Positions 7,194-15,038 are shown, numbered from the stretch's first letter. The stretch: 40,677 nt of DNA from Bacteroides sp. 43_108 (GCA_001915545.1 MNQS01000127.1:1-40677), one strand, 5' to 3'. Numbers and translations: made by a program. Notes: a model not told the origin generated them from the sequence alone.

Positions 7194-9260
7194 TTATAGA
7201 TTTATGTTAAAACTATCAATTATTATTTTATTGTTTTTAGATCGACTGCAAATTGCCAAATCATCATTTTGCTTGTATTTGGTGGGGTGTATGACGTGGA
7301 TAAGGTTTGCTGTTTCCATCCCTTGCATGATAGCTGTCTTAAGCGGTTTCTTACACAGCACTCGATAACACACCCTGCTTTCGTCATTTGATTTGTGAGA
7401 ATGACTTACGCTGAATGTTTGCTGCATAAAGCAAAAGTCTCTACATCCATCATGACAAGCACACGACAACGGTAGAAGCGTCTCAATGGTTCTGCTTTTA
7501 CAAACATAGTCATTTATTGTATTATTCATCAATTGAGGATAGAAGTATCCTGAATGTTCGTCTTTAGTTGTTACATCAAGCATTATAAGCAAACCATTTT
7601 CATGAAGAAAAGCCGTAAGTTTCTTTGCCATTATTGCGTATGCATTTATTGGTAGGACTTCTTTAGAAATTAACTCACAAACCATCTTGTCACAGAGGAT
7701 AAAATGATAATCGTTCTTTCCGAATGCAAGTTTTTCCACGTCTTCAATAGAGCCTAATGTTTGGCTAAATGTAGTTAGTTCGACTTGTATATTTTTATTA
7801 GGGTTACACTCTACTAAATCCTTGAGTATGGCTAAAGCACCATCATTGCCATCTATTGCTGTGATGCTTATCTTTGTATGAGGTAAATGTCTTCCAATTG
7901 CTGTAATCAAGCCAAGAATTTCCCCACCCGTACCGCAACCGTAATCCAATACACTAATCTCATCTTGTTCCAACGTTTTCTTCAGGCATTTATTCTGCAA
8001 AAGATTATCAGCAATACAAAACATTTCTGCATAACTGCGAGGAAAGTAAGTACCAAGATAGACTTTAAGTTCTTCTTCGTTGAGATCAAGATTATACTCA
8101 TAACGCTCATGCTCTGGAGCATAAATAGCTTGATGGTCATTGAAAATCTTTTTGTCAAGCCAATGTGGCAGAATCGTCTTTGACTTTCGGAAACAAACGT
8201 TCGAATTAGTATTTGATAGTTCTTTTGATTGATGTTCTTCGACAACGCCAGATGAATTGTCACTTTCGGTTGCAATTCTCTCGCCTTCTTCCCAAAAGAT
8301 TGTAGAAGGTGAAATGGCTTTAACAGCATGATTAATGAACTTTGCGAGTTTTGCACAATGTTCACCGATGCCATCTGCATTTATTGTCACAACATATTCT
8401 TGAGTTAACCTTATTCCGTGTGCTGCAAAAGATGAAGATGCCCTTGTGCTGTCAAGCACCTTGACTGTAAAATTGTCGAGCTTGAGCGATAATTTTACTA
8501 TCCTTTTCACAAAATTCGAAAGTGCAATACTATTTTCGTCCTCGACAACAAAAGAATCAAAGTTTAACATTACCTCTTTTTTCTTTTGTTTTTTCTCTTC
8601 AGTGTGGGGCTCGTACTTCTTTATATCTTCGATCAACTCTATTTTCTCAATTGGCTCTGCTGGTTTATCATAAGTAGCATTGCTGAATTCCGTCAGGTAG
8701 AAAGGATTTAGGTTGAGAGTTTCCGCAAGTTTAACGATTCCGAGTGGGGCAAGGTCGGTGTGAGGACAAGTGATGTCATCCAACTTTTCAATGAAATGTT
8801 CGCTATCAGTAATGTGAAGCCAAGACCTGTTGGTGGCACTTAAATTGTTCTCCAACTCTATTGGTTGATGAAAAATAATAAGGTGTGGCACGTCCTTGAT
8901 TTGGTTCTTTACAACACCTAAGACTTTAAGTTCTTTCTTTACCGTGGAATGATTTATCCTAGCTTGTTGAAGAACAGTCTTTCTCGAACCTCCCTTAATA
9001 ATTTTACCATTGCATGTCCATTCTCCATTTTCATTGGCAACAACATTACCTCCATAATTTTTGAATTCTATAGAAATAATAGCGTCCTTCTTTATAAAGA
9101 GGGCATCTAACTCACATCCAATATTATAGTTGCCTGCGAACACACAGAATTCATTCGAATCCTCATAGTGAGTTTTGAGTTGCTCACAGAGAAACCGAAA
9201 CTGCTCACGTTCTGCTGTTGTGTCAAAGTTTCCGACTCTGAATGTTAAAAGTCCTCCCAT
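7194..9260 (-). CDS. NERD nuclease-Rsm22-like methyltransferase fusion
   Basis: A 688-residue protein and the first gene of the operon. Residues 1-120 form a NERD domain with a PD-(D/E)XK-type core: D52 and E65-F-K67 in the IISIEFKNYGG strand. A long, partly charged linker follows (about 190-360). Residues about 370-640 form a class I SAM methyltransferase: motif I VLDYGCGTGG (437-446), an acidic end of strand 2 at AIDGND, and LCDKMVCEL near motif IV. The region ends in a cysteine cluster C600, C602, C606, C610 followed by an FSVSHSH block. This C-terminal layout recalls Rsm22/METTL17, whose cysteines bind an Fe-S cluster. Known Rsm22 proteins associate with ribosomes; I know of no NERD fusion. 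Nuclease and modification activities in one chain suggest restriction-like or RNA-targeted immunity. Confidence 0.82.
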   Translation of the reverse strand: MGGLLTFRVGNFDTTAEREQFRFLCEQLKTHYEDSNEFCVFAGNYNIGCELDALFIKKDAIISIEFKNYGGNVVANENGEWTCNGKIIKGGSRKTVLQQARINHSTVKKELKVLGVVKNQIKDVPHLIIFHQPIELENNLSATNRSWLHITDSEHFIEKLDDITCPHTDLAPLGIVKLAETLNLNPFYLTEFSNATYDKPAEPIEKIELIEDIKKYEPHTEEKKQKKKEVMLNFDSFVVEDENSIALSNFVKRIVKLSLKLDNFTVKVLDSTRASSSFAAHGIRLTQEYVVTINADGIGEHCAKLAKFINHAVKAISPSTIFWEEGERIATESDNSSGVVEEHQSKELSNTNSNVCFRKSKTILPHWLDKKIFNDHQAIYAPEHERYEYNLDLNEEELKVYLGTYFPRSYAEMFCIADNLLQNKCLKKTLEQDEISVLDYGCGTGGEILGLITAIGRHLPHTKISITAIDGNDGALAILKDLVECNPNKNIQVELTTFSQTLGSIEDVEKLAFGKNDYHFILCDKMVCELISKEVLPINAYAIMAKKLTAFLHENGLLIMLDVTTKDEHSGYFYPQLMNNTINDYVCKSRTIETLLPLSCACHDGCRDFCFMQQTFSVSHSHKSNDESRVCYRVLCKKPLKTAIMQGMETANLIHVIHPTKYKQNDDLAICSRSKNNKIIIDSFNINL

Positions 9261-9309
9261 TACAAAATATCAATGCTATTTATGTAAACTAAATGATCTT
9301 TATTTCTGT

Positions 9310-9338
9310 ACTGACTTTTTCGATTAAGAATTGTCAGT
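9310..9338. repeat. inverted repeat in operon leader
   Basis: ACTGAC (9310-9315) and GTCAGT (9333-9338) are separated by 17 nt. They lie between the promoter and the start codon of the NERD gene, a plausible operator or leader hairpin. Confidence 0.4.
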
Positions 9339-9347
9339 TTTTGGTGA

Positions 9348-9379
9348 CAAAAGTACAACGGCTATCTATAAAAAGCAAA
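9348..9379 (-). promoter_or_regulatory. promoter of the NERD operon
   Basis: On the minus strand, TTTG (9379-9376) is followed after 20 bp by TACTTTTG (9355-9348), an exact match to the Bacteroidetes -33/-7 consensus. The start codon at 9260 is about 80 nt beyond the expected transcription start. This leaves a leader that includes the 9310-9338 inverted repeat. Confidence 0.7.
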
Positions 9380-9558
9380 TCGAAGTATAATAACTGATAT
9401 TCAGATTGTTATTCATCATGTCGGTATTGAAATATCGAGAGAATGTGAATCTTTCTGCATAAATAACCGAGAGTTGCGTTTCCAAATCATTACCTTGTTT
9501 TGGGATGCCTGCGGTTACATACAACGGTTATTTACAGTCTATTACGTTTATATTCATC

Positions 9559-9589
9559 TTGTCGGACGACTCTGCCGAAATTATTTTTG
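9559..9589 (+). promoter_or_regulatory. integrase promoter
   Basis: TTG (9559-9561), 20 bp, then TATTTTTG (9582-9589) fit the Bacteroidetes consensus. The ATG at 9613 lies about 24 nt downstream, which supports that start over the ATG at 9505, since 9505 would lie upstream of this promoter. Confidence 0.55.
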
Positions 9590-9612
9590 TCCACCTTAAA
9601 AAAGCAGAGTTT

Positions 9613-10830
9613 ATGCGCAGTACTTTCAAGGTTTTGTTCTACCTCAAGCGAACAAAGAACACCCCGCGAGCAGTCTATCCGGTTATGGGCCGCATCACGA
9701 TCAACGGCACGATTTCACAGTTCAGTGCCAAAATCAACGTTCCGGAACAACTGTGGGAGGTCAAAGGCGGCCGTGCCAAAGGCAAAAGCGTCGAGTCGGA
9801 ACGCATCAACCGTCATCTGGACAATATCCGTATCCAGATCGGCAAACACTATCAGTCGATTTGCGATCACGATGCCTACGTCACGGCTGAAAAGGTCAAG
9901 AACGCCTATCTGGGTATGGGAGAACGATACCGGACTCTTGTAGATGTTTTCGAACATTACACGAATGATCTTTTCAAACGTATCGGCGTAGACCGCTCAG
10001 AAAGTACCTGGTGGCGCTATCGGGCGTCGCTGGGACATCTCCGGGCCTTTCTGAAACACGAGTACAACCTCCACGATATTCCGCTGCTCGAATTGGAACA
10101 GTCGTTCATCGAGCAATACCACGTCTATTTGAAAACTGCCTGTCATTTGAAAGCGGGCAGCGTATGCCGCTACATAGATTGTTTAAGCAACGTGGTGAAT
10201 ATTTCGTTCAACAACGGTCTTATGCCGCGCAATCCGTTCGCTTTCTACAGTTATTCCGCTCCGATGGAACCGAGAACCTTTCTCAGCGAGGAGGAGCTGC
10301 GGCTTTTTCAGACGACGCGATTGAAGAGTGCCAAACACGAATACCACCGCGACCTGTTTCTTTTTTCCTGTTTTACGGGAATCTGCTACAAAGACATGCG
10401 CTATCTGACTTGCGAACAAATCATACCAGACACCAAGGGGCACCTGTGGATACACGGTAACCGTTGCAAGACGGGTGGAGAATATATGGTCAAATTTCTC
10501 CCTGCGGCTTTGCGTCTTCTGGAAAAATATCGCGGAACAGCTCCGTTACCGCTTGCATTCGACATGCCGAAACTTAGCAGTATCAATTGCTCCTTGCGTC
10601 GTATTACCAAACAGTGCGGTATCTCACGGCACATAACCTTTCACTGCGCACGTCATACGTTTGCCACGACACTCTGCCTTTCACAGGGTATTCCTTTGTC
10701 AACAGTTTCCAAGATGCTGGGACATAAACAGATCACCACGACACAGATCTATGCGCAGACTACACCGATAATGATCGAGGATGCGATCGATCGTGTCGAA
10801 TCCCGGCTGGGCGGCAAATTCGCAGTATAG
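9613..10830 (+). CDS. tyrosine site-specific integrase (IntDOT/NBU type)
   Basis: A 405-residue recombinase with the three-part layout of Bacteroidetes integrases: an N-terminal arm-binding domain (1-100), a SAM-like core-binding domain (about 105-205) and a catalytic domain. Visible catalytic residues are K286 (RCKTGG), H344-x-x-R347 (HCARHTF), H371 (LGHKQ) and nucleophile Y380 (TQIYAQ). Arg I is absent: the TGLR position reads TGIC (C258), as in IntDOT where this residue is Ser. The start at 9613 is chosen because a promoter sits at 9559-9589 and the MRSTFK beginning is typical. Such enzymes integrate and excise conjugative or mobilisable elements. It points inward to the GC-rich cargo, so the element's end should lie just upstream. 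Confidence 0.93.
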   Translation: MRSTFKVLFYLKRTKNTPRAVYPVMGRITINGTISQFSAKINVPEQLWEVKGGRAKGKSVESERINRHLDNIRIQIGKHYQSICDHDAYVTAEKVKNAYLGMGERYRTLVDVFEHYTNDLFKRIGVDRSESTWWRYRASLGHLRAFLKHEYNLHDIPLLELEQSFIEQYHVYLKTACHLKAGSVCRYIDCLSNVVNISFNNGLMPRNPFAFYSYSAPMEPRTFLSEEELRLFQTTRLKSAKHEYHRDLFLFSCFTGICYKDMRYLTCEQIIPDTKGHLWIHGNRCKTGGEYMVKFLPAALRLLEKYRGTAPLPLAFDMPKLSSINCSLRRITKQCGISRHITFHCARHTFATTLCLSQGIPLSTVSKMLGHKQITTTQIYAQTTPIMIEDAIDRVESRLGGKFAV

Positions 10831-10870
10831 CGTAATCATAGATTAAATCATCCACCGCAAGGAAATTTCA

Positions 10871-10889
10871 TGTAAGTGACCGTGTAAGT
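10871..10889. repeat. direct repeat TGTAAGT x2
   Basis: TGTAAGT occurs at 10871-10877 and 10883-10889, one helical turn apart, between the integrase and the first HTH gene. It could be a binding site for the HTH/excisionase-like protein or the integrase. Confidence 0.3.
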
Positions 10890-10946
10890 TACAAAGAATA
10901 TCGGTCGGGAGTTGTCACCTTTGCACCGTAACCAACTATCTCGATT

Positions 10947-11252
10947 ATGGATAAAGACGACAAACTCCGCCTTGCGGAAATTCATGCAATGGTCAAGACG
11001 ATTTCCGTGGACCTTCAATTTTTAAGACGCCACCGCAACGTGCTTTTCGGGACACCGGTTTTGGAGTTCAACGAGGTTTGCTCGGTGCTTCACCTGAGTG
11101 CCCGTCAGGTGCAGCGCCTTCGTGAGCGCAAAGAACTCGTCGGGTTCAACGTGGGGCGCCGGCGCTTGTACTTTCAGACGGAGATCTATGACTACCTCTC
11201 CCGTTTGGAGAGAGAAAACCTCAAACATCCCGAACAGTCAATGGAACAGTGA
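10947..11252 (+). CDS. helix-turn-helix (MerR/excisionase-like) protein
   Basis: A 101-residue protein. Residues about 38-85 form a helix-turn-helix of the HTH_17 kind: NEVCSVLHLSARQVQRLRER, then GFNVGRRRLYF, then a helix EIYDYL. The N-terminal 35 residues are helical and charged. Pairs of such proteins regularly follow the integrase in Bacteroidetes integrative elements and serve as excision or regulatory factors. It overlaps the next reading frame at its TGA and is probably cotranscribed with it. Confidence 0.75.
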   Translation: MDKDDKLRLAEIHAMVKTISVDLQFLRRHRNVLFGTPVLEFNEVCSVLHLSARQVQRLRERKELVGFNVGRRRLYFQTEIYDYLSRLERENLKHPEQSMEQ

Positions 11253-11254
11253 TT

Positions 11255-11617
11255 ATGGAGCGACCGAACAATCCCAATGAAACGAAGTATCTGCTGATCG
11301 GGGAAGAGGAGTTCGAACGTCTTCTGCGCAGCTATTACATTCTCGGCAAGGGGCTTCTGGCTTTCGAATATCTCTGCGGTCACAGCGACCGTCCGATGTA
11401 CCTGTCAGCCGAGGGCGTGTGCGAAGTGCTCGGCATTACGCGCGACGAGTTGGACGAGCACCGCCTGAAACGACAGATCAAGGCGAAAGTTTTCCAGCGG
11501 CAGATGATGTACAGCCTCTACGATCTGGTACTCCTCGCCGAACGTCTCGTGCGCCATAAGATCCGGTACAGGCTCTCGAAAGCGCCCCGCTTCGATGCGA
11601 CGGGCCAACGCCTGTGA
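11255..11617 (+). CDS. second helix-turn-helix protein of the integration module
   Basis: A 120-residue protein (122 if the upstream GTG at 11249, overlapping the previous stop codon, is used). Residues about 50-95 resemble the HTH_17 fold of its neighbour: MYLSAEGVCEVLGITRDELD followed by KVFQRQMMYSLYDL. Its N-terminus (about 10-45) forms a helix found in similar proteins of Bacteroidetes elements. It follows the first HTH gene directly and precedes a strong terminator, so the integrase-HTH-HTH block ends here. It likely controls excision or transfer together with its partner. Confidence 0.7.
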   Translation: MERPNNPNETKYLLIGEEEFERLLRSYYILGKGLLAFEYLCGHSDRPMYLSAEGVCEVLGITRDELDEHRLKRQIKAKVFQRQMMYSLYDLVLLAERLVRHKIRYRLSKAPRFDATGQRL

Positions 11618-11640
11618 TTCGCGTTGTATCTCAGCTTATC

Positions 11641-11669
11641 AAGACCGGTCGTTTGCGGCCGGTCTTTTT
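11641..11669 (+). terminator. rho-independent terminator after the integrase module
   Basis: An 8-bp stem AAGACCGG/CCGGTCTT (11641-11648 with 11659-11666) has a 10-nt loop and a T-run at 11665-11669. It lies 24 nt after the second HTH gene's stop. Confidence 0.8.
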
Positions 11670-11740
11670 CTCCGATTTCGTAAAAGCGACGAAACGACAG
11701 CAGGAAGAAAGGAGGTATAGACAAATACCATATATCCGAT

Positions 11741-11914
11741 CTACCGGCCCGCTTCGAGGGAAGCCTTTCGGAACTCTTTGAGCAGCGTCATCAACTCCAA
11801 TGCGGCTTTACGAGCCCTCCGTCCGGCTGCCTTGTTGCCTTTGAATCACTGAAGATATGCATCCTTCTGAAAAGCTGCGATGCGATCGTTGATCTGTTCG
11901 AGTAATTTTTCCAT
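11741..11914 (-). pseudogene. histone H1-like protein gene broken by a stop
   Basis: Read from the ATG at 11914, the frame gives MEKLLEQINDRIAAF and continues to codon 22. Codon 23 is TGA (11848-11846), and the same frame then continues as FKGNKAAGRRARKAALEL to a TAG at 11743-11741, 58 codons in all. The whole frame matches the small lysine/alanine-rich histone-H1-like proteins common in Bacteroidetes elements (about 57 residues, with a GNKAAG-RARKAALEL core). Only one codon interrupts an otherwise intact gene, so this is a recent nonsense mutation or a base error. Function would be DNA binding. Confidence 0.75.
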
Positions 11915-12209
11915 ATCGATTTTTATTTGGTCGTTATGAAACAAATATAGGCAAAATCGGCTGCTGTCGGACTCTTTGCCCGCTTTTTTATGCATGATAC
12001 GGTATCGTCCCGGTCGGACGCGGGGCAAGTTAGCGGCAGGCTCACAGTCCCTTATCGCCTTTTCCGCGCACGATCTTCCCTTCTTCGAACGGTATCGCAC
12101 GCGGAAAAGTCGCACGGGCCGCCTGCCGCAGTTTCCGCCCCGTCGTCCGACCATGCAGGACATTCGGTCTGGCGACACAATAAGAATATTCACCAAATTG
12201 TTTCGAACC

Positions 12210-12410
12210 ATGAACATCTATCGGATTTCGGCGGAAGGCTACGCCATGTATCTCTTCCGCGTTGCGGCGCGTACACAAGCTGCCGCCTGTATGAAGCTCG
12301 CAGTGCTGCTCGGCATAGCGGCCGGGAACTGTCGCGTTATGGAAACACTTCCTCTGAACGACCATGTACGGGAAATCGAATCCTGCCGTACGCGGGTGTC
12401 TGCGCGATGA
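12210..12410 (+). CDS. small hypothetical protein
   Basis: A 66-residue open frame (MNIYRISAEGYAMYLF start) with no recognised family; the middle (about 26-42) is hydrophobic. Its TGA overlaps the ATG of the next gene in an ATGA arrangement, the main reason to believe it is translated. The stretch from 11915 to 12209 before it holds no gene I can support. Confidence 0.4.
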   Translation: MNIYRISAEGYAMYLFRVAARTQAAACMKLAVLLGIAAGNCRVMETLPLNDHVREIESCRTRVSAR

Positions 12411-13057
12411 TATGCTGGATGGACCAGAAGAGCTTTACACGCTTGACGCTTACTCCCGACTATCGAACTACTTCGGAGATACAGAGGGCACAAGGCTTGT
12501 TGGAGGAAGTTCTGCCCACTATTCCCGATGCGGAACTGTTGTACGGCGTTTTCTATAATGAAAATACGGAATACTGCACGTTCGAACAGAGCCGTATCTG
12601 TTTCCGACGCAACGGAATCCTCTTTCGGATCAATAAGCAGTATTCTCCCAAACCGACCTATACGATCGACATCGACACCTCGGATTTCAAGCACGTAGAT
12701 CTTCATATGCAGGCTCGTATCCGAGATAAATATCCGGCACCGCACCGCATCGGTGTCCTATCCGAGCATAAGGTCAATATTTGGGTGGACTACCTGACTA
12801 AGATATGGCACGACCTGGAACACCTCGATCGAGAACGCAATGCCCATATCGCCGCCCATCGATCGCGGTTGGACAAACTCCCGGATGTCAAGTGGAACAA
12901 AGATCGCGACAGAGGATCTATCGAGCGTAACGGTGTCTGCTACAGTTTCCGCTACGAAACGGGCACGATTCAGGAAAAGGTATCGCTCGATTACGGCCCC
13001 TGTACGCTCGACGACTTCCTGGCCCTTTCAGATAACCGCTACAGACCGAAATGCTGA
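12407..13057 (+). CDS. hypothetical element protein (~216 aa)
   Basis: An uncharacterised acidic and aromatic protein whose plausible starts are 12407 (ATGA overlap with the upstream small gene) or 12419. The frame is open further upstream to 11990, but that part is Arg/Ser-rich and looks like chance in GC-rich DNA. Recognisable stretches are IRDKYPAPHRIGVLSEHKVN and a C-terminal KVSLDYGPCTLDDFLAL. No catalytic motif, signal or membrane segment is visible. The last codons overlap the next gene's ATG (13051), so it belongs to the run of cargo genes that ends in the methyltransferase and RecD2. Confidence 0.6.
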   Translation: MICWMDQKSFTRLTLTPDYRTTSEIQRAQGLLEEVLPTIPDAELLYGVFYNENTEYCTFEQSRICFRRNGILFRINKQYSPKPTYTIDIDTSDFKHVDLHMQARIRDKYPAPHRIGVLSEHKVNIWVDYLTKIWHDLEHLDRERNAHIAAHRSRLDKLPDVKWNKDRDRGSIERNGVCYSFRYETGTIQEKVSLDYGPCTLDDFLALSDNRYRPKC

Positions 13058-13410
13058 ACCTTTTTCAAAACGATTCCGAATCGGGAATGATACCCTTTCC
13101 GGAATATTTCATACGCAACCTGTATGTCCATCGCTTCCGGCTGTCGAGCCGGAGCGCTGACACGCGCCGCCGGATCGTCCGCTGGCTGTTTCTGCATTTC
13201 CACGTCTATGACTACCATCCTGCGGATGCTGAAACTACGGGACGCTACCTTTCGCGGGAACGGTTCCCGCCCCTGCTCTTTATGACGCTGACCGAGGATT
13301 TTCGCAAGGACTCCTCGCTGTGTCTGCGGATAATCTCCACCGACTTCTATACGCTCTATCTGGAAGGGAACGTCTATTGTGACGGCCGGTGGCATAACAT
13401 TCGACTGTAA
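13051..13410 (+). CDS. hypothetical element protein (119 aa)
   Basis: Starts inside the last codons of the preceding gene. The sequence (FPEYFIRNLYVHRFRL, then WLFLHFHVYDY) is rich in aromatic residues and resembles no family I can name. It ends in a compact beta-like CDGRWHNI. Coupled translation and codon usage like its neighbours support a real gene. Confidence 0.5.
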   Translation: MLNLFQNDSESGMIPFPEYFIRNLYVHRFRLSSRSADTRRRIVRWLFLHFHVYDYHPADAETTGRYLSRERFPPLLFMTLTEDFRKDSSLCLRIISTDFYTLYLEGNVYCDGRWHNIRL

Positions 13411-13454
13411 CCTGTTCCCGCCTGAAAGCGGCGGGAACGCAAACCTGTTTTACG

Positions 13455-13748
13455 ATGGCGAATATATGTATCAACCGCTTCTATTGTTCGACGGACAATG
13501 AGGCGAACTACGAAAAGATTCTCTACGGCCTCGGCGATCGGTTCGACCTGTACGACCTCGACGGCCGCGATAACTGGATGCGCGGGGAGTTCGACTCGAA
13601 ATGGTGCTACCCCGAGGAGGCGATCGCAGCGATGATGAAGACGTTGGAGAAGGACCCGACGCTTCATATCGAGATCGTCTCCTGTGAGCCGGGGATGCAA
13701 TACCTCGAAGCGCATATCTACGACAACGGCATGTGGAATAGCTTTTAA
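13455..13748 (+). CDS. small acidic protein, possibly ferredoxin-fold
   Basis: A 97-residue protein (MANICINRFYCSTDNEANYE). The beta-alpha-beta pattern, with an initial strand ANICINRFYC, a helix, and a later EIVSCEPGMQYLEAHIYDNG stretch, recalls the YubB/DUF1281 ferredoxin-like proteins carried on plasmids and integrative elements. The resemblance is weak and from memory. Function unknown. Confidence 0.55.
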   Translation: MANICINRFYCSTDNEANYEKILYGLGDRFDLYDLDGRDNWMRGEFDSKWCYPEEAIAAMMKTLEKDPTLHIEIVSCEPGMQYLEAHIYDNGMWNSF

Positions 13749-13752
13749 TAGG

Positions 13753-13986
13753 ATGAAACGGAATTTTCGAGTAGGTGTACGCTACACGTTCGAAGGAGCC
13801 TACACCGTTCGGGCGGTTTCCGACAAGGAAGCCGCCCGGCTTGTTTTACGACGATGCGGCCTGACGTGCGGCGACATCCATACGACGCTCGACGAGCTCA
13901 CGTGTCCGGATTGGGACTTTCCTATACATCCCGACACACGGATAGGAAACGTCGAACCGATCGAGATGCCGGAGCGGAAGGCTTAA
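13753..13986 (+). CDS. hypothetical protein (77 aa)
   Basis: MKRNFRVGVRYTFEGAYTVR start, 4 nt after the previous stop. It is a short alpha/beta protein with a cysteine pair (RRCGLTCGDIH). The layout (strand, helix SDKEAARLVLRRCG, then an acidic tail) looks like a small domain common in element cargo, but I cannot name it. It is part of the 12.2-15.0 kb run of closely spaced genes. Confidence 0.5.
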   Translation: MKRNFRVGVRYTFEGAYTVRAVSDKEAARLVLRRCGLTCGDIHTTLDELTCPDWDFPIHPDTRIGNVEPIEMPERKA

Positions 13987-14008
13987 AATTATCAATACGA
14001 ACTAATCT

Positions 14009-14323
14009 ATGACCAAGTACAGATTTTATGAGGACAGGAAGGTCTCGGTGTGGGAGCGCATCTACTTTTCCATCGAGGCCGCAACGATCGAGACAGCGGA
14101 GGCGCAAGCTGCGGCGATCGCTCACAGGTCCCTTTACGCTGCGGCGTGCGACGACGCTGCGATCGAAATCGAGGAGAGCGAAACGCACTACGAAACGATC
14201 CGAGAGATCGCTCCGTCCGAGAACGAGGGTCGTGCTACGGTCCGAATCCACAGTGTAGACGACAATTACCGGATGATCGCCGACAACGGTCCGACATCGG
14301 AAACGAACGAAACGCTAAATTGA
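14009..14323 (+). CDS. hypothetical acidic protein (104 aa)
   Basis: MTKYRFYEDRKVSVWERIYF start followed by an Ala/Glu-rich helix (EAATIETAEAQAAAIAH) and an acidic C-terminal half. The opening strand-helix organisation resembles that of the 77-residue gene just before it, so both may derive from the same small fold. No named family. It precedes the methyltransferase by 10 nt and is likely cotranscribed. Confidence 0.5.
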   Translation: MTKYRFYEDRKVSVWERIYFSIEAATIETAEAQAAAIAHRSLYAAACDDAAIEIEESETHYETIREIAPSENEGRATVRIHSVDDNYRMIADNGPTSETNETLN

Positions 14324-14333
14324 ATTAAGACCT

Positions 14334-15038
14334 ATGAAACGATTTGAAAAAATTGCTAAGCGCTATGCGCTTGCGAACAGCTATTTCAAAAACCGGCGGC
14401 TTATCTGGCCGGATACGCTTTGCGAAATTCACGATTACCTGCAACAACACGGTGAACTGCCGTTCCGCTACGACGGGGATAACTGGCCCTACGACGCACT
14501 GTGCGAGCGGCAGAAGCGACGCGGTGTCCGCCTGTCGCAGTACCTTACGCCCGATGCTACGGCCCGGCGGATCGCCGCCCTTGCCGTGCGGTATTTCGAG
14601 AATGACAGCCGTATCATGGACGTCTGCTGCGGTACGGGACAACTCACCCGGGCCTTGATCGCCGAAGGCGTGCATCCCTCGCAGATCGTGGGATTGGAAG
14701 TCGACCGGGAGCTGGCGGACTTTTACGCACGCCTGTATCCTGTGACGCAAACGCTGATCGGGCCATATCGGGACATCGATTTCCGCTGCGAGAACGTCGT
14801 TGCCAACCCTCCTTTCGAAACGACGGAGGTCGTCGATTTTCTTTCGTGGCTTGCGAAGGTACAACAGCCGGGCGACCGGAGTGTGTTGCTACTTCCGCAC
14901 GGTTTCATCGACAAACAGCGCCCCAAGGGCATACAGGAAACGTTGCGGCAATTCAAGGTTCTGTACCGTACACCTATGCAGGAGCGGTTCGCGCGGACAA
15001 ATGTCATAGCCGAAATAGTCGTTCTGGAGCGACGATAG
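14334..15038 (+). CDS. N6-adenine-type DNA methyltransferase
   Basis: A 234-residue class I SAM-dependent methyltransferase. SQYLTPDATARRIAAL (68-83) is the usual segment before motif I in gamma-type adenine methylases. Motif I DVCCGTG is at 96-102, the acidic residue after strand 2 in GLEVD (120-124), and catalytic motif IV NPPF at 158-161. There is no obvious target-recognition domain and no restriction gene beside it. It may therefore be an orphan methylase protecting the element from host restriction. It may also methylate another substrate, since NPPF occurs in some RNA and protein methylases. It lies 10 nt after the preceding orphan gene. Confidence 0.82.
   Translation: MKRFEKIAKRYALANSYFKNRRLIWPDTLCEIHDYLQQHGELPFRYDGDNWPYDALCERQKRRGVRLSQYLTPDATARRIAALAVRYFENDSRIMDVCCGTGQLTRALIAEGVHPSQIVGLEVDRELADFYARLYPVTQTLIGPYRDIDFRCENVVANPPFETTEVVDFLSWLAKVQQPGDRSVLLLPHGFIDKQRPKGIQETLRQFKVLYRTPMQERFARTNVIAEIVVLERR

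Noticed and set aside
944..9260. Assignment of the operon to BREX, DISARM or Hachiman
   Set aside because: The hallmark genes are absent: no PglX/BrxC/PglZ, no DrmA/DrmB, and no HamA. The shared helicase or methylase alone is not enough.
9500..9943. 147-codon plus-strand frame starting before the integrase
   Set aside because: It overlaps the integrase in another frame, is Ser/Arg-rich, and the integrase promoter at 9559-9589 lies inside it.
11846..11848. TGA as selenocysteine in the H1-like gene
   Set aside because: No selenocysteine-insertion hairpin was looked for or expected, and the protein family has no selenoprotein members that I know. A nonsense mutation or base error is simpler.
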